Origin: Saprospiraceae bacterium
Lineage (GTDB): Bacteria > Bacteroidota > Bacteroidia > Chitinophagales > Saprospiraceae
Length of the DNA: 64,000 nucleotides
Assembly (NCBI GenBank): GCA_020631235.1
Contig: JAHDHQ010000002.1
Location: 20,336-84,335 of the forward strand
Direction: 5' to 3'
In this document: positions 10,177 to 19,648 of the stretch, piece by piece
Layout: each line of letters begins with the position of its first letter
How positions within the stretch are numbered: the stretch's first letter is position 1
Translations under genes and position numbers: made by a program
Notes under the pieces: model-generated
Databases searched by the model: none
Told to the model about the DNA's origin: nothing
What the model saw: only the letters and a program-made list of their open reading frames with translations

Positions 10177-10410
10177 CTACGATCTTCTCCTTTTTTTACC
10201 TCTGGCTATTTTGCTTCCTCTAGATCTAGCTTGAGCTGATCCTGTCAATCCAGCTATACCGTGTCTTCTCATGGCTCGGTGTTTCTTTTTACACTTTTTT
10301 GGCTTGATTCCCATATGCGTTTTTACACGCTTTCCGTAAGATTGACTATAACTTTGGCCAGTACTTAAACTGAATAATGCAAGGATGATAATAATCTTCA
10401 AATAATTCAT
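10177..10410 (-). CDS. Small, very basic secreted protein of unknown function
   Basis: A 77-residue protein with a clear signal peptide (MNYLKIIIILALFSLSTGQSYSQ). The mature part of about 54 residues is extremely rich in Lys and Arg (KPKKCKKKHRAMRRHG, RGKKRRRS at the end) with one Cys and hardly any acidic residues. I do not recognise a family. A signal peptide together with such a charge suggests a periplasmic or exported cationic protein that could bind DNA, polysaccharide or membranes, but that is inference. It stands alone between the terminator at 10124-10164 and the DUF4846 gene. The signal peptide argues that the frame is real. Confidence 0.65.
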   Translation of the reverse strand: MNYLKIIIILALFSLSTGQSYSQSYGKRVKTHMGIKPKKCKKKHRAMRRHGIAGLTGSAQARSRGSKIARGKKRRRS

Positions 10411-10598
10411 TTTCTAAAGTTTAGTAGGATTAATGCTGTTATTGTTCAATGTCGTTTCCCATGACTGGAACGTATTCTAAAATCCATTCCGAAAGTATTG
10501 CATTGATCTTATGCTGGCTTAACTTATTGTGTGAACTGAGGTCTATTCTGTATAAACTGATGTTAATCAGATCATGGCTTCTTCAAGATTTAATGTCT

Positions 10599-11489
10599 TT
10601 AGTCAGAAAACCGCATTATCTGATCACTAGAGAAAGTCCATTCTGGAGTTTCAATGTCCCCTTTACTTAAATTATACCACGGAGAAATAGCTGCATCTTC
10701 TGGATTATTTAAGATTTGTAATTCTTGGGCTGGCATATAACTTTGAGCTAAGAGATATAAAGGATTTCCAGTTTCACTATGCACAACTTTATCCACAATA
10801 ATTACAGCATGTCCTGGATGTCCACCTTTCATTAAAACATCACCTATATCTGCTTCCTTTTTATCTATCTTAATAAGTTCTTTCTCTAAGGAAGCAGTAC
10901 CTGCGTACATAAATATTAATTCAAGGTAGTCCCAAAATACTGAATAAGTATTTTCTCTAGCATTCCCCTTTTCCCAATAGGTTTTATTCCCATCTACTAC
11001 CATTTTACTTCCTCTCAACCATTCGAGGTATTCTACCTTAAATCCATTGGTAAAATTGAAATGTATTTTGTTGTATTCTTCATTTTTCCAGTGATACTCA
11101 GCTTTTAAGCGAATAATAGCATCGGCACATTGATGGAGATCTTTATTCCCAATGGGTAGGTCTATGACGCTATGATAAACATCATTATTTGCTTTAGTTG
11201 AGCCGTTGTAGTAGTGAACCAAACTGCCATTCGGCTTTAATGGAAGGTTTCTGAGGAAATAACTAAAGGAACGCTTATAGAGTAGTTTACGCACATAAGC
11301 ATCTGGACTTCCAATATTTTCGATTGTTTCAATGCTCTGCTGCTCCTCTTTTGGAATATTTGCTCTATCCATTAATTCCTCTGAATCAGTAAAAATAGCT
11401 TTAACTTTCAAGCTATTGTTTTGATCATTTGTACATGACAACATGATTAACATACTGGCCCAAAAGCACAATTTGTATAACATAATCAA
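10599..11489 (-). CDS. DUF4846 lipoprotein
   Basis: A 296-residue protein with a lipoprotein signal (MLYKLCFWASMLIMLSC, anchored at the Cys). The body matches the DUF4846 family as I know it: LHQCADAIIRLKAEY, YNKIHFNFTNGFKVEYLEW, a WDYLELIFMYAGTASLEKEL segment and the C-terminal GDVLMKGGHPGHAVIIVD. The conserved Cys and the GGxPGHA histidine recall a papain-like/CHAP fold, so a hydrolytic role on the cell wall or on amide bonds is conceivable, though the family has no firmly established function. It appears monocistronic; a small gap separates it from a pseudogene upstream. Confidence 0.82.
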   Translation of the reverse strand: MIMLYKLCFWASMLIMLSCTNDQNNSLKVKAIFTDSEELMDRANIPKEEQQSIETIENIGSPDAYVRKLLYKRSFSYFLRNLPLKPNGSLVHYYNGSTKANNDVYHSVIDLPIGNKDLHQCADAIIRLKAEYHWKNEEYNKIHFNFTNGFKVEYLEWLRGSKMVVDGNKTYWEKGNARENTYSVFWDYLELIFMYAGTASLEKELIKIDKKEADIGDVLMKGGHPGHAVIIVDKVVHSETGNPLYLLAQSYMPAQELQILNNPEDAAISPWYNLSKGDIETPEWTFSSDQIMRFSD

Positions 11490-11616
11490 TTATTATAAAA
11501 ATACTTAACTCATTTCATAGCTTGAATAGTATTTATAATAAGACTTTGTCATTTAAATGTATAATCATCTTCGGATTCACTAAAATATTTGAAGGATCAG
11601 GTTTATCAAATGCATT

Positions 11617-11947
11617 TTACCAGTCTTGCCAGACAATTCTCTTTTCCGGAAAAATATCCCAAACCATCGAACTAAATTTCCAGTCAAACCATTCTAAAAA
11701 CATTGCCCAAGTCCTATCTTTTGGCCATGATTTTTCAACTGTCTACACGCCATATAATTGTTCTTGAAAAAACTTATCAAAATTGTCTTTCAAAAATAGT
11801 TCTATCGCAGAAATATCCAAATCATCGTCTAGTAAGTAACTATCACATTCATCATACCCTTCAACAGCTGGGAGATCTGGAGTCAAACTATTACTCCAAT
11901 CATAAAATGGTTTTTTTGGGTATAATGATAAGAGCGCTTCTATTTAT
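11617..11947 (-). pseudogene. Decayed small hypothetical gene (start loss, frameshift, stop)
   Basis: On the minus strand a protein-like sequence can be pieced together. From 11947 it reads ATA-AAT-AGA, where ATG would give the normal start, then xNRSALIIIPKK. It then needs a one-base shift inside a run of seven A (11911-11917 on the plus strand) to continue as PFYDWSNSLTPDLPAVEGYD and DISAIELFLKDNFDKFFQEQ. An in-frame TAG at 11743-11745 follows, after which the same frame goes on as EKSWPKDRTWAMFLEWFDWKF to a TAA at 11617-11619. The pattern KPKxxFxDW ... ALELFLKxNFD ... WPKDRTWxMFxEWFD resembles a small uncharacterised protein that I recall from other Bacteroidota. A second stretch after the TAA (NAFDKPDPSNILVNPKM) may be part of it too. 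Confidence 0.7.
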
Positions 11948-12116
11948 CGTTTTATTGATGTTTTGGATTCTATTAAAGTTTATTTTAAAAAACTGGTTTC
12001 AGAATATAGAATAGTTTTAATAAACCTAAATGCTTGACATACAAAATGGATTTAGAAAACAACAAAAACCAGCTGCTGCTAGAGTAAAAAGCTTTTGGCA
12101 AAATCGATGACTCCAA

Positions 12117-13697
12117 CTACTCCATCCACCACAACTTCACATGATTCTCATCACCACCCATAGCTGTTATTTGTTCGCTATACGCTTCTTCATTGTGAAT
12201 GGCTTCTGAAGGCGGATATTTAAATCTATAAAATTGATTAGATTCTTTTTCGCGAGGTATCAAGTTTGTTTGTCTTATCAGAGAAAAAGCCTCCCAAGGT
12301 TGCCTAAAACTGTCAATCCAACGCTGTGTATAGATCAGTGTGAGTTGTTCTTCTAAACTATTTGCGTTATTAAAACTATATTTTGGTAAATCTGTAACTG
12401 CAAATAAGTCTCCACTCGATATTATATCAGGTTTATTTACCCAAATTTCTGAATTGATCATTAAATTTTGCCAAAACTGCAAGGATTCCCACATACCTAA
12501 TTGGTAATTAAAAGAAGCATTAGCAAAATCAGCTTGTACTCCTATACCTTTGGCAAATACCTCCGCTAATAAAAACTTTACTTCAGCAGCAGTCATTATA
12601 ATTTCTGGAATATCTAACTCATCGCGAATGAGATAATAGTTTACGGAACCGTAAATATTCCCCACACCTTTATTTTCATAATTACCATCTCTAGCATTAG
12701 AATATGGTTCGCCTCCAGACTGAGGTGTATCTGAGGATGATATTTGAGGAAAGGCTTGCCACTCCCCATCATTATTAGGCTCAAACAAAATGCGCATTCT
12801 TGGATCCAAAATATCTTGATTATCGCTCATCACAGACCACATATTAGACCCCAGTCTAACTTTATTATGCTCTCTAAAGGACCAATTAACTCCTTGATTA
12901 AGCCAGTTTTGCTCTCTAGGACTCATGAGCACATCACCTCCTTGGCTTAGAAAGCTCGCTCCACTAGTAATCATTCCTTCGACTAAAGGTCCTACATAAT
13001 CAGGGTCTTTATCATATATCCTAACCAAATGTTTAAGCAGAAGTGAATTACCAAAAGTGACCCATTTAAATCGATCATCTCCAAAAAAAGTATCAAAAGC
13101 ACCAAGCCTGAGATAATTATTTCCAGACGAGGTCTCATCTCCACCATTTTGTAAGAAATCTATGGCTACTTGCAAATCATTGATCAAACTTCTATATATG
13201 CTTTCATGATCATCATATTTAGGTCTCAGGACTGAAACTTCATCGTAGGCTCGACCCGCTTCTGAATAAGGAATGCTTCCAAATAAATCCGTAATTTGAA
13301 ATGTTTTGTAAGCCATTATAATACTCAGTTGTGCGCCTATAACATCCATTATTTCTGGATCATCATTAAAATCCATTCTGCGTTCTATCTCCCTTGCACT
13401 TAACAGTGCTTGGTAGTAATTAGACCAAACATCTTCTGCTCCAGATTCTACGTTTCCAAAGGTTTCTGCAGTCACGACAGCTAGCTCTGTAACATCGTAT
13501 AGCTTTTCATTGTGCAAAAATAGTTGTCTGTTCCAGCCTAATCTCAAACTCTCTATAATCGAATTAAAAATAGGTCCAGTCTGGGCTTCGGTAGGAAACA
13601 ATGGGTTTTCATTTAAGGCTTCAAAACCATCGTCACACGACATTGGACAAAAAACTAAAACACCTACCAAAATCAGATAAAGAAAATAGTGCTTCAT
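12117..13697 (-). CDS. SusD/RagB-family outer-membrane lipoprotein
   Basis: A 526-residue glycan- or nutrient-binding lipoprotein of the SusD superfamily, probably the SusD-like_2 branch. Features seen: lipoprotein signal (FCPMSC), then DGFEALNENP and the N-terminal helical segment with YYQALLSAREIERR, QLSIIMAYKTFQITDLFG and PYSEAGR. It also has the C-terminal LTLIYTQRWIDSFRQPWEAFSLIRQTN of the family. It starts 2 bp after the end of the SusC gene, the standard SusC-SusD arrangement. SusD would form the lid over the SusC channel and catch the ligand at the surface. The upstream PNGase F-like gene suggests N-glycans or glycopeptides as the ligand (inference). Confidence 0.93.
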   Translation of the reverse strand: MKHYFLYLILVGVLVFCPMSCDDGFEALNENPLFPTEAQTGPIFNSIIESLRLGWNRQLFLHNEKLYDVTELAVVTAETFGNVESGAEDVWSNYYQALLSAREIERRMDFNDDPEIMDVIGAQLSIIMAYKTFQITDLFGSIPYSEAGRAYDEVSVLRPKYDDHESIYRSLINDLQVAIDFLQNGGDETSSGNNYLRLGAFDTFFGDDRFKWVTFGNSLLLKHLVRIYDKDPDYVGPLVEGMITSGASFLSQGGDVLMSPREQNWLNQGVNWSFREHNKVRLGSNMWSVMSDNQDILDPRMRILFEPNNDGEWQAFPQISSSDTPQSGGEPYSNARDGNYENKGVGNIYGSVNYYLIRDELDIPEIIMTAAEVKFLLAEVFAKGIGVQADFANASFNYQLGMWESLQFWQNLMINSEIWVNKPDIISSGDLFAVTDLPKYSFNNANSLEEQLTLIYTQRWIDSFRQPWEAFSLIRQTNLIPREKESNQFYRFKYPPSEAIHNEEAYSEQITAMGGDENHVKLWWME

Positions 13698-13699
13698 AA

Positions 13700-16600
13700 T
13701 TATAGGCTTACGGATATTCTGAAACTAAAAGAACGAACTCCAGGATAAGAGGCCCATTCGAGACCTTGGGCATTCCCTGATCCACTTACACCTTCAGGAT
13801 TAATTCGATCAGGCAATGAAGAATAAAAGTAAAACAAGTCTCGACCTATCAATGATAGTTGGACTTGTTGGACGTATTTCTTACCACCTATCCATTGTTG
13901 TGGAACATCGTAATTTAAGGCTAATTCGCGCATTTTTATCCAGTTGTTTTCTAGTATTCCTGGTTTAGTCAAAATCTGTCCCCAGCCTCCCGCATTAGGT
14001 AAATATTTATGGTAGTAATGAACCACTTTATTGTTTTGCTCCCCATTAGCATACACGCCAGGTAGTATAACTCCTATATTTCTAATCTCACCTGAAGGAT
14101 CTTCATAAGGCAGGCCTCCACCATCTCTTTCGATTAAAGTTTCTGGACTCTGACCTGTCTGAAGGCCTATAACATATGATCCTGCATATATATCACCGCC
14201 CCAACTTGCATCGACCAGCCCATTAAAGGTAAATCGACCATATCTTCCTTTAGCGCTCCAACCACCCATAAAATCGGGTGAAGCATTGCCTACAGAGACA
14301 ACATTTTCTGAAATTTCATAATGAGTTCCTTCATCATTTAAAATAGGCTGCCCCGTTTCTTCATGATATACGTAATCGTAGCCGTAAATAGTGCCATAAT
14401 TTTGGCCTTCTTGAACAGATATATTAGGCCCGAACAAGCCCCAAATATTTGCCAATTCTAGCGTTTTTGCTCCTTCTCCAAGACTCAACACAAAGTTCCG
14501 ATTTCGACTGAGTTGTAATCCTGTTTCTAGAAACCATTTTGATTTTTGGACCAATACTGCTCTGACTCCTAACTCATATCCGTAGTTTTCCAATACTCCA
14601 GAATTTATTCTCACTTGACTAACGCCACTGGAGCTAGGAACCGGAGAATCTAGTATCTGATCAAAAGATTTTATATAATAATAAGTCAGATCAGCATTTA
14701 TTTTATCATTAAATAAACCAATGCTTGTCCCCACTTCAAAAGAATTGGCAATTTGAGGTTTTAGTTCTACCGGTGGTTTCGTGGAAGGCAAATTAGCCGT
14801 TTGCTGATTTGCAAATACACCTGTATTGTAAATAAAATCAAGTAAAAATGGATCCGTGTCATTAGCTGTTTGCGCAACAGAACCTCTCAACTTCCAAAAA
14901 CTCAGCCACTGAAAAGGAAGATTTATTGATTCGCTTACAATATAACTTAATGATGCAGACGGATAAAAGTATGAATTGTTTTCTAGTGGCAAAGAGGATG
15001 ACCAATCATTCCTTCCCGATAACTCCAGAAATAAATAATTGCTATAATTAAGGTTCAGGAAGCTGAAAACTGAGTTTATTTTCTTATCGAAACGTACTTC
15101 ACTAGGTAAATTATTGGTCCCTATAGTTCCATAATTATTAAAGGTAAACAACCATGGATTTTGCCAATCATTCGCGCTTGCCTTTATGCCATATTGACTT
15201 CTACTCCATTGGCTACCTCCCACCGAAAACCTTAATCCGAACTTGGAATTCAAAATATTTTCTTTGAATGCCGTAGCCAATATTTCTCGGTTTATCACAA
15301 AATCTCTATTGAGTTCATTGCTATAAAACCCTTCATTTATTCCCGTTGCATCTACTGGATCAAACCGTTCCTCAAATTCGTTTAGATTAAAATCAATACC
15401 CGTCCGACCACCAATAGTCATCCAAGGAAAGGCTTGATAATTTAATCCTATACTCGCCAATAATTTATTGCGTCGTAAAGCTCTATTTTGGTGGTATGTA
15501 TTCCACCACAAGTGCTGAGGTGCGAATGTAAAAGGATATTGTCCATTGTAATTATGACGAGTACCATCCTCATTTATATTCAAGCTTTCTTCTAAACCTT
15601 TGTATGATCTTGGCCAAGAATATAAAATACCTTTACCGAAAGAGGCGTTGTTATCATCACCTAAGGAAGGGCTATTTTGCCGATTATAATTAGTATAGCT
15701 ACCTGCAATATCTGCTTGTAATTTATCATGGATCTGGACGGTAGATCCAATATTCGCGGTATACTGCTGGTAATTTGAATTAGGAATGATGGCATCGTGA
15801 TCTTGTGCTGTCAGCGAGACCCGAATACTCGAGTCATCGATGCCTCCTGAAAAGCTCAGGTTATGTGTGGACGTCGACCCATTCGAAAAAAACTGCTTGA
15901 GATTATCTGGCTGAGGATCGAAGGAACGCAACTCACCATCCCACCATCTGACCATTTGTCCCGTCATCTCTGGGCCCCATGACATACCTGTGGAATAAAA
16001 GCCAAACTGTTCTGTTGTAGGTCTACCAAAAGGACCATTACTAGTATGCACATTTACTGGATATATAAATTCTCCAGCCGAATTTGTTTCCAAGGAAGGT
16101 TGATTTAAAGTTAAGGGTCCGCCGGCTCCATATTTATTCTGCACCGTTCGATATCTATATGGATTAATCAATTTTTGGGTATAATTATATTGAACACCCG
16201 CACCTTTTCTCTTTTGTCCTCGTTTAGTGGTGATTAATATCACACCATTTGCACCTCTTGTTCCATACTTTGCTGCTGCAGTTGGGCCTTTCAGTATATT
16301 CATGCTTTCAATGTCCTCAGGGTTTATGTGGTTTATTGCAGAACCCCAATCTCTCCCCCTGCCGATTTCCGTAAGCCCAGGATCATTTTCCAATGGGACA
16401 CCATCCACTATAATGAGCGGTTGGTTATTGCCTTTTATGTTGTTGTTTCCGCGAATGGTTATACGAGTGGTTCCCCCATCTACTCCATTTGCATTTGCAA
16501 TATTCACTCCTGCCGATTTACCACTCAATGCATTGATTAAATTAGGAGCACTGGACAACACCAATTCTTTTCCTCCAAACTTTTCAGTCGAGTAAGCTAA

Positions 16601-16954
16601 TTCTCTTCGTTGACGTTTGGTCATTAGGCCGGTAACAACCACTTGTTCTAATTGCACACCATCCGGATTAAGGTAGATGGTCATCTCACCTGCTTCGATA
16701 TTCTGCGTGCTTGCAACGTAACCTAAATAACTAAAATTTAAAGCGGCAATTTCATTGGGAACTTCAAGTGTGAAGAAGCCATCAATATCAGTGCTAGTTC
16801 CAATTGTACTCCCTTCCACCAATACTGAAACCCCAATGAGTGTCTCTCCTGTCGCAGCATCAAACACCATTCCTTTGACTGTTTGTTGAGCTACTAATTG
16901 AAAAGTAAGTAAGTTCAATACGACACAACAATAGACCACCCAATTTTTCTTCAT
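13700..16954 (-). CDS. SusC/RagA-family TonB-dependent outer-membrane receptor
   Basis: About 1084 residues. An N-terminal signal (MKKNWVVYCCVV...LVAQ) is followed by a CarboxypepD_reg-like domain (VKGMVFDAATGETLIGVSVL...NFSYLGY). Next come a TonB-box-like EQVVVTG, the plug (NALSGKSAGVNI, ITIRGNNN, PLIIVDGVPL, INPEDIESMNILKGPTAAAKYG) and the 22-strand barrel ending in FSFRISVSL. It imports oligomeric ligands using TonB energy together with its SusD partner directly downstream. The frame is open six codons further upstream (16972), overlapping the preceding gene; the start at 16954 gives the better signal peptide and no overlap. It is the middle gene of the operon 19472-12117. Confidence 0.95.
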   Translation of the reverse strand: MKKNWVVYCCVVLNLLTFQLVAQQTVKGMVFDAATGETLIGVSVLVEGSTIGTSTDIDGFFTLEVPNEIAALNFSYLGYVASTQNIEAGEMTIYLNPDGVQLEQVVVTGLMTKRQRRELAYSTEKFGGKELVLSSAPNLINALSGKSAGVNIANANGVDGGTTRITIRGNNNIKGNNQPLIIVDGVPLENDPGLTEIGRGRDWGSAINHINPEDIESMNILKGPTAAAKYGTRGANGVILITTKRGQKRKGAGVQYNYTQKLINPYRYRTVQNKYGAGGPLTLNQPSLETNSAGEFIYPVNVHTSNGPFGRPTTEQFGFYSTGMSWGPEMTGQMVRWWDGELRSFDPQPDNLKQFFSNGSTSTHNLSFSGGIDDSSIRVSLTAQDHDAIIPNSNYQQYTANIGSTVQIHDKLQADIAGSYTNYNRQNSPSLGDDNNASFGKGILYSWPRSYKGLEESLNINEDGTRHNYNGQYPFTFAPQHLWWNTYHQNRALRRNKLLASIGLNYQAFPWMTIGGRTGIDFNLNEFEERFDPVDATGINEGFYSNELNRDFVINREILATAFKENILNSKFGLRFSVGGSQWSRSQYGIKASANDWQNPWLFTFNNYGTIGTNNLPSEVRFDKKINSVFSFLNLNYSNYLFLELSGRNDWSSSLPLENNSYFYPSASLSYIVSESINLPFQWLSFWKLRGSVAQTANDTDPFLLDFIYNTGVFANQQTANLPSTKPPVELKPQIANSFEVGTSIGLFNDKINADLTYYYIKSFDQILDSPVPSSSGVSQVRINSGVLENYGYELGVRAVLVQKSKWFLETGLQLSRNRNFVLSLGEGAKTLELANIWGLFGPNISVQEGQNYGTIYGYDYVYHEETGQPILNDEGTHYEISENVVSVGNASPDFMGGWSAKGRYGRFTFNGLVDASWGGDIYAGSYVIGLQTGQSPETLIERDGGGLPYEDPSGEIRNIGVILPGVYANGEQNNKVVHYYHKYLPNAGGWGQILTKPGILENNWIKMRELALNYDVPQQWIGGKKYVQQVQLSLIGRDLFYFYSSLPDRINPEGVSGSGNAQGLEWASYPGVRSFSFRISVSL

Positions 16955-16964
16955 CACAAGAGCT

Positions 16965-19472
16965 TTAGTCAAGAATAATTAATGGGTAGGACTGAACATA
17001 TCCAGATGGATGCGTAAATCTCAAAAGATAAAACCCTGCCTCTTGTATACTTATTTGCTCCTTATTACTAACGATTTTTTTAGTTTGGATGCACTTTCCT
17101 CCAGAAGTAATAATTTCTAGTTTACTGTTTAAAAGTTCTGCATCGAGCTTAATATTTACCTCAGATTGGAAAGCTGGATTCGGATATATTTCAATGTTGC
17201 TTAAAGATCTGATGATCTCTTCTGTATTTGAAACACCATCAACTACAAATTTGGCTACATTATCTCCCATAGTTTCATCATCTAGTTGTCTGAGCACACC
17301 AAAAAACACATTTTCGATCCCAGGAGTAAATTCGCTTATGTCTGTAAAAGCATACTCTATGGTCTCGCCTACGGCCAGTGCAGCTAAGGTTTGTGTTTCG
17401 ACTAGGACATTATTAACAAAATAACTTAATTCTATATTCTCCATGTCAGTCGTGCCATCATTTGCTATGGTATATTTCACTCCTAATAGTTCGGCATTTT
17501 CGCCCTCTCCATTAATTTCTGGAACTATAGAAACTGCTGCAGCATTTGTGTAATCCTTAAAAGGGGCACTACTGCGCTCCACAAAGTAGGACCATAACCG
17601 ATAATGAGGTTCTGTGTGAGATGAACCATTATAGCCTGTATTTAATAAATTGGTGTATTCTTCTAGGATGTAATCAAAACTGACATTGTCTCCAGCCGGA
17701 GCATCCGTATTAACCCAGTAAGGAGCCACTTCTTGCCCTGGGCACCACCCGGCTCTTGAAAGAACCCAAGTGCCCGATTGATTATCACATGGATTAGCTG
17801 CACAATCAGATTTCCAAAGAAAGTGATTATCTATCACCTGCCCATTCATTGAAAATTGGTGTGTTTTCTGAGAAAATTCTGCTGCATTATCTGTATTTCC
17901 TTGACCATGTCCAGATATAGTCATACGAATATGTGAAGATTCTGTGTTATCATCGACTATTAAGTTTACAGGATCTAAATCATCATTGATATCTGGATCT
18001 CCATACACTAGATAATCGCGAGTCCATAAGCTATTTAATTTATAATATGGCATAGGGTCATTTCCTTCTATGAGTTCTAAATCAATATTAACTGACCAAC
18101 CATTAGGCCCCCAAACTTGAATGAATGATCTAAAACTTACAGGGCCTGCAAGAACATCCTTAAAATCAGTGACATCCACTGTCCAAGGTCCACAAGCTTT
18201 CATGTACGGAGTAATGTATCGAGCAATTTCAAAAGTTCCTTCTTCTGTTATAGCTTCTACTTTTGCAGGTTGATCCCAAGGATCACATCCGCCCGCGGGG
18301 CAAGCGACATCAATGTGTAATAATAATCTTTCATATTTAGACAAATCTGCCGGTAAGACCACATTGCTGAAATGACTTTGTCCGTCTGCACCAAAATTAT
18401 GTACTTTGTTATTAAACAATCTTACGATGTCTCCTTCTTGAGTTATGAGTTCTAAGGATTTGCTATTATTCAACTCATTTTGGTCATCTGGATGACTAGC
18501 TGTAATGGTTAAAGTTGGATTTTCAAATGAAGTAAAATCTACGGGAGTTTTAAAACTGTACTCTTCTTGCTGACCCGACTCTAAAGATCCCGTCAAAATT
18601 TCAGTAAATTGATCTTCACCATCTATAGCTACCGTAAGCATTATGTTTTCGATAGTTTGTAATCCTAAGTTTTTCAATTTCGCGGAAATAAGGACTGGTC
18701 GTGTTTTCATATTGACAACATCTAAACCCTCAATGGGCAAAAGGGAAACATCAAAGTCTGGTCTTGAATATCCATCCACCCAATTAGCTTGGATCATATT
18801 AGTTAAGGTACCTTGACAGCTTGGATCGACTAAATTGGTAGTTGTATTTCCTGTGCCCTCATTCATCGGAAAGTAAGCAACTAGATTAGCCTCTGTGCCA
18901 GTAAACTCTGTGTCTATATTATTAGCAATTTCAGATTGAGTTCTTGCAACATCCCACATTCTTATTTCGTCTATAACACCATCCCAATGTCGATCTCCGA
19001 AACCCGCAGATGCGCCAATATTTAAATCCAAATCACTAATACTTATCTCACCTTCATAACTAGCACTAGCTACTGGTTCGCCATCAATATAGAGAGTCAT
19101 CACAAAATTCGAGATGGTCACAGCGATATGATGCCATTGTTCTGTATTCATTATGGATTGACTCACCACTTCTTGCCAAACATTATCAGCACTCATTACA
19201 AACGAAAGAGCTCCATTATCTCCAGCGCGAAGTGCAAAACCACGATCGGGACTTGGCCCATCTTTATTAATGATACTACCCGCCCAACTTTGCGATTTCC
19301 ATTGATTAGCATAAATCCATGCCTCTATGGTATATCCATCTACAACATTAAGCGCTGGTTTATCAGGAACAACGACTCGTGTATTAGATCCATTAAAGTC
19401 TAAACCATAGTTTTGAGCAAAACAAAAAGAGACACATAGCAAAAGGTAAAGTAGCAAGCTAAGTTTTTTCAT
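16965..19472 (-). CDS. LamG + PNGase F-like secreted protein with T9SS sorting domain
   Basis: An 835-residue exported protein. Order: signal peptide (MKKLSLLLYLLLCVSFCFAQ); LamG/concanavalin-like domain at about 20-230 (YTIEAWIYANQW, WHHIAVTI, GVIDEIRMWDVARTQSEI); CARDB-like domain; PNGase F N-terminal domain (VACPAGGCDPWDQPAKV, RYITPYMKACGPWTVDVTDF); PNGase F C-terminal domain (MTISGHG, WVLSRAGWCPGQEVAP); a second CARDB-like domain; T9SS type A tail (IEIYPNPAF...). Against the PNGase F I remember, Asp400 aligns with catalytic Asp60, Glu532 with Glu206 and Arg573 with Arg248. The position of Glu118 appears to be Gln (FIQVW). Such enzymes release N-glycans from asparagine. First gene of an operon with SusC and SusD, so it probably frees or presents glycans at the surface. 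Activity is not certain because of the Gln. Confidence 0.88.
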   Translation of the reverse strand: MKKLSLLLYLLLCVSFCFAQNYGLDFNGSNTRVVVPDKPALNVVDGYTIEAWIYANQWKSQSWAGSIINKDGPSPDRGFALRAGDNGALSFVMSADNVWQEVVSQSIMNTEQWHHIAVTISNFVMTLYIDGEPVASASYEGEISISDLDLNIGASAGFGDRHWDGVIDEIRMWDVARTQSEIANNIDTEFTGTEANLVAYFPMNEGTGNTTTNLVDPSCQGTLTNMIQANWVDGYSRPDFDVSLLPIEGLDVVNMKTRPVLISAKLKNLGLQTIENIMLTVAIDGEDQFTEILTGSLESGQQEEYSFKTPVDFTSFENPTLTITASHPDDQNELNNSKSLELITQEGDIVRLFNNKVHNFGADGQSHFSNVVLPADLSKYERLLLHIDVACPAGGCDPWDQPAKVEAITEEGTFEIARYITPYMKACGPWTVDVTDFKDVLAGPVSFRSFIQVWGPNGWSVNIDLELIEGNDPMPYYKLNSLWTRDYLVYGDPDINDDLDPVNLIVDDNTESSHIRMTISGHGQGNTDNAAEFSQKTHQFSMNGQVIDNHFLWKSDCAANPCDNQSGTWVLSRAGWCPGQEVAPYWVNTDAPAGDNVSFDYILEEYTNLLNTGYNGSSHTEPHYRLWSYFVERSSAPFKDYTNAAAVSIVPEINGEGENAELLGVKYTIANDGTTDMENIELSYFVNNVLVETQTLAALAVGETIEYAFTDISEFTPGIENVFFGVLRQLDDETMGDNVAKFVVDGVSNTEEIIRSLSNIEIYPNPAFQSEVNIKLDAELLNSKLEIITSGGKCIQTKKIVSNKEQISIQEAGFYLLRFTHPSGYVQSYPLIILD

Positions 19473-19591
19473 TACAATCAGGTTTTATATTCAAAGTTGA
19501 TGTATACCAACTTAAATTATAAATGTAATGATTTATGGCCTTTTACAAAGAATAACTTATGCCTTCTTTCAAGACAATACAAACTAAAAAT

Positions 19592-19626
19592 AAAAAGGGA
19601 ACAATGGCATTGTCCATTGTTCCCTT
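19592..19626 (-). terminator. Strong intrinsic terminator after the outer-membrane protein gene
   Basis: A 13-bp perfect stem (19595-19607 with 19614-19626) with a 6-nt loop. Read on the minus strand, the stem runs into a T tract (the A run at 19592-19596), so it ends the gene 19649-20278. It also insulates the PNGase F/SusCD operon from it. Confidence 0.88.
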
Positions 19627-19648
19627 ATGTCTATTTTTTAAATTAAGT

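Noticed and set aside
10449-10670. 73-codon plus-strand frame
   Set aside because: It runs into the 3' end of the DUF4846 gene on the other strand and has no features of a protein family.
11522-12014. Two overlapping plus-strand open frames of 81 and 103 codons
   Set aside because: They lie antisense to the minus-strand pseudogene, whose pieces read as a recognisable protein; the plus frames show low-complexity, unconvincing residues.
12744-19403. Plus-strand frames opposite the SusD, SusC and PNGase F-like genes (for example 16227-16595 and 17089-17424)
   Set aside because: Shadows of strong, family-assigned minus-strand genes.
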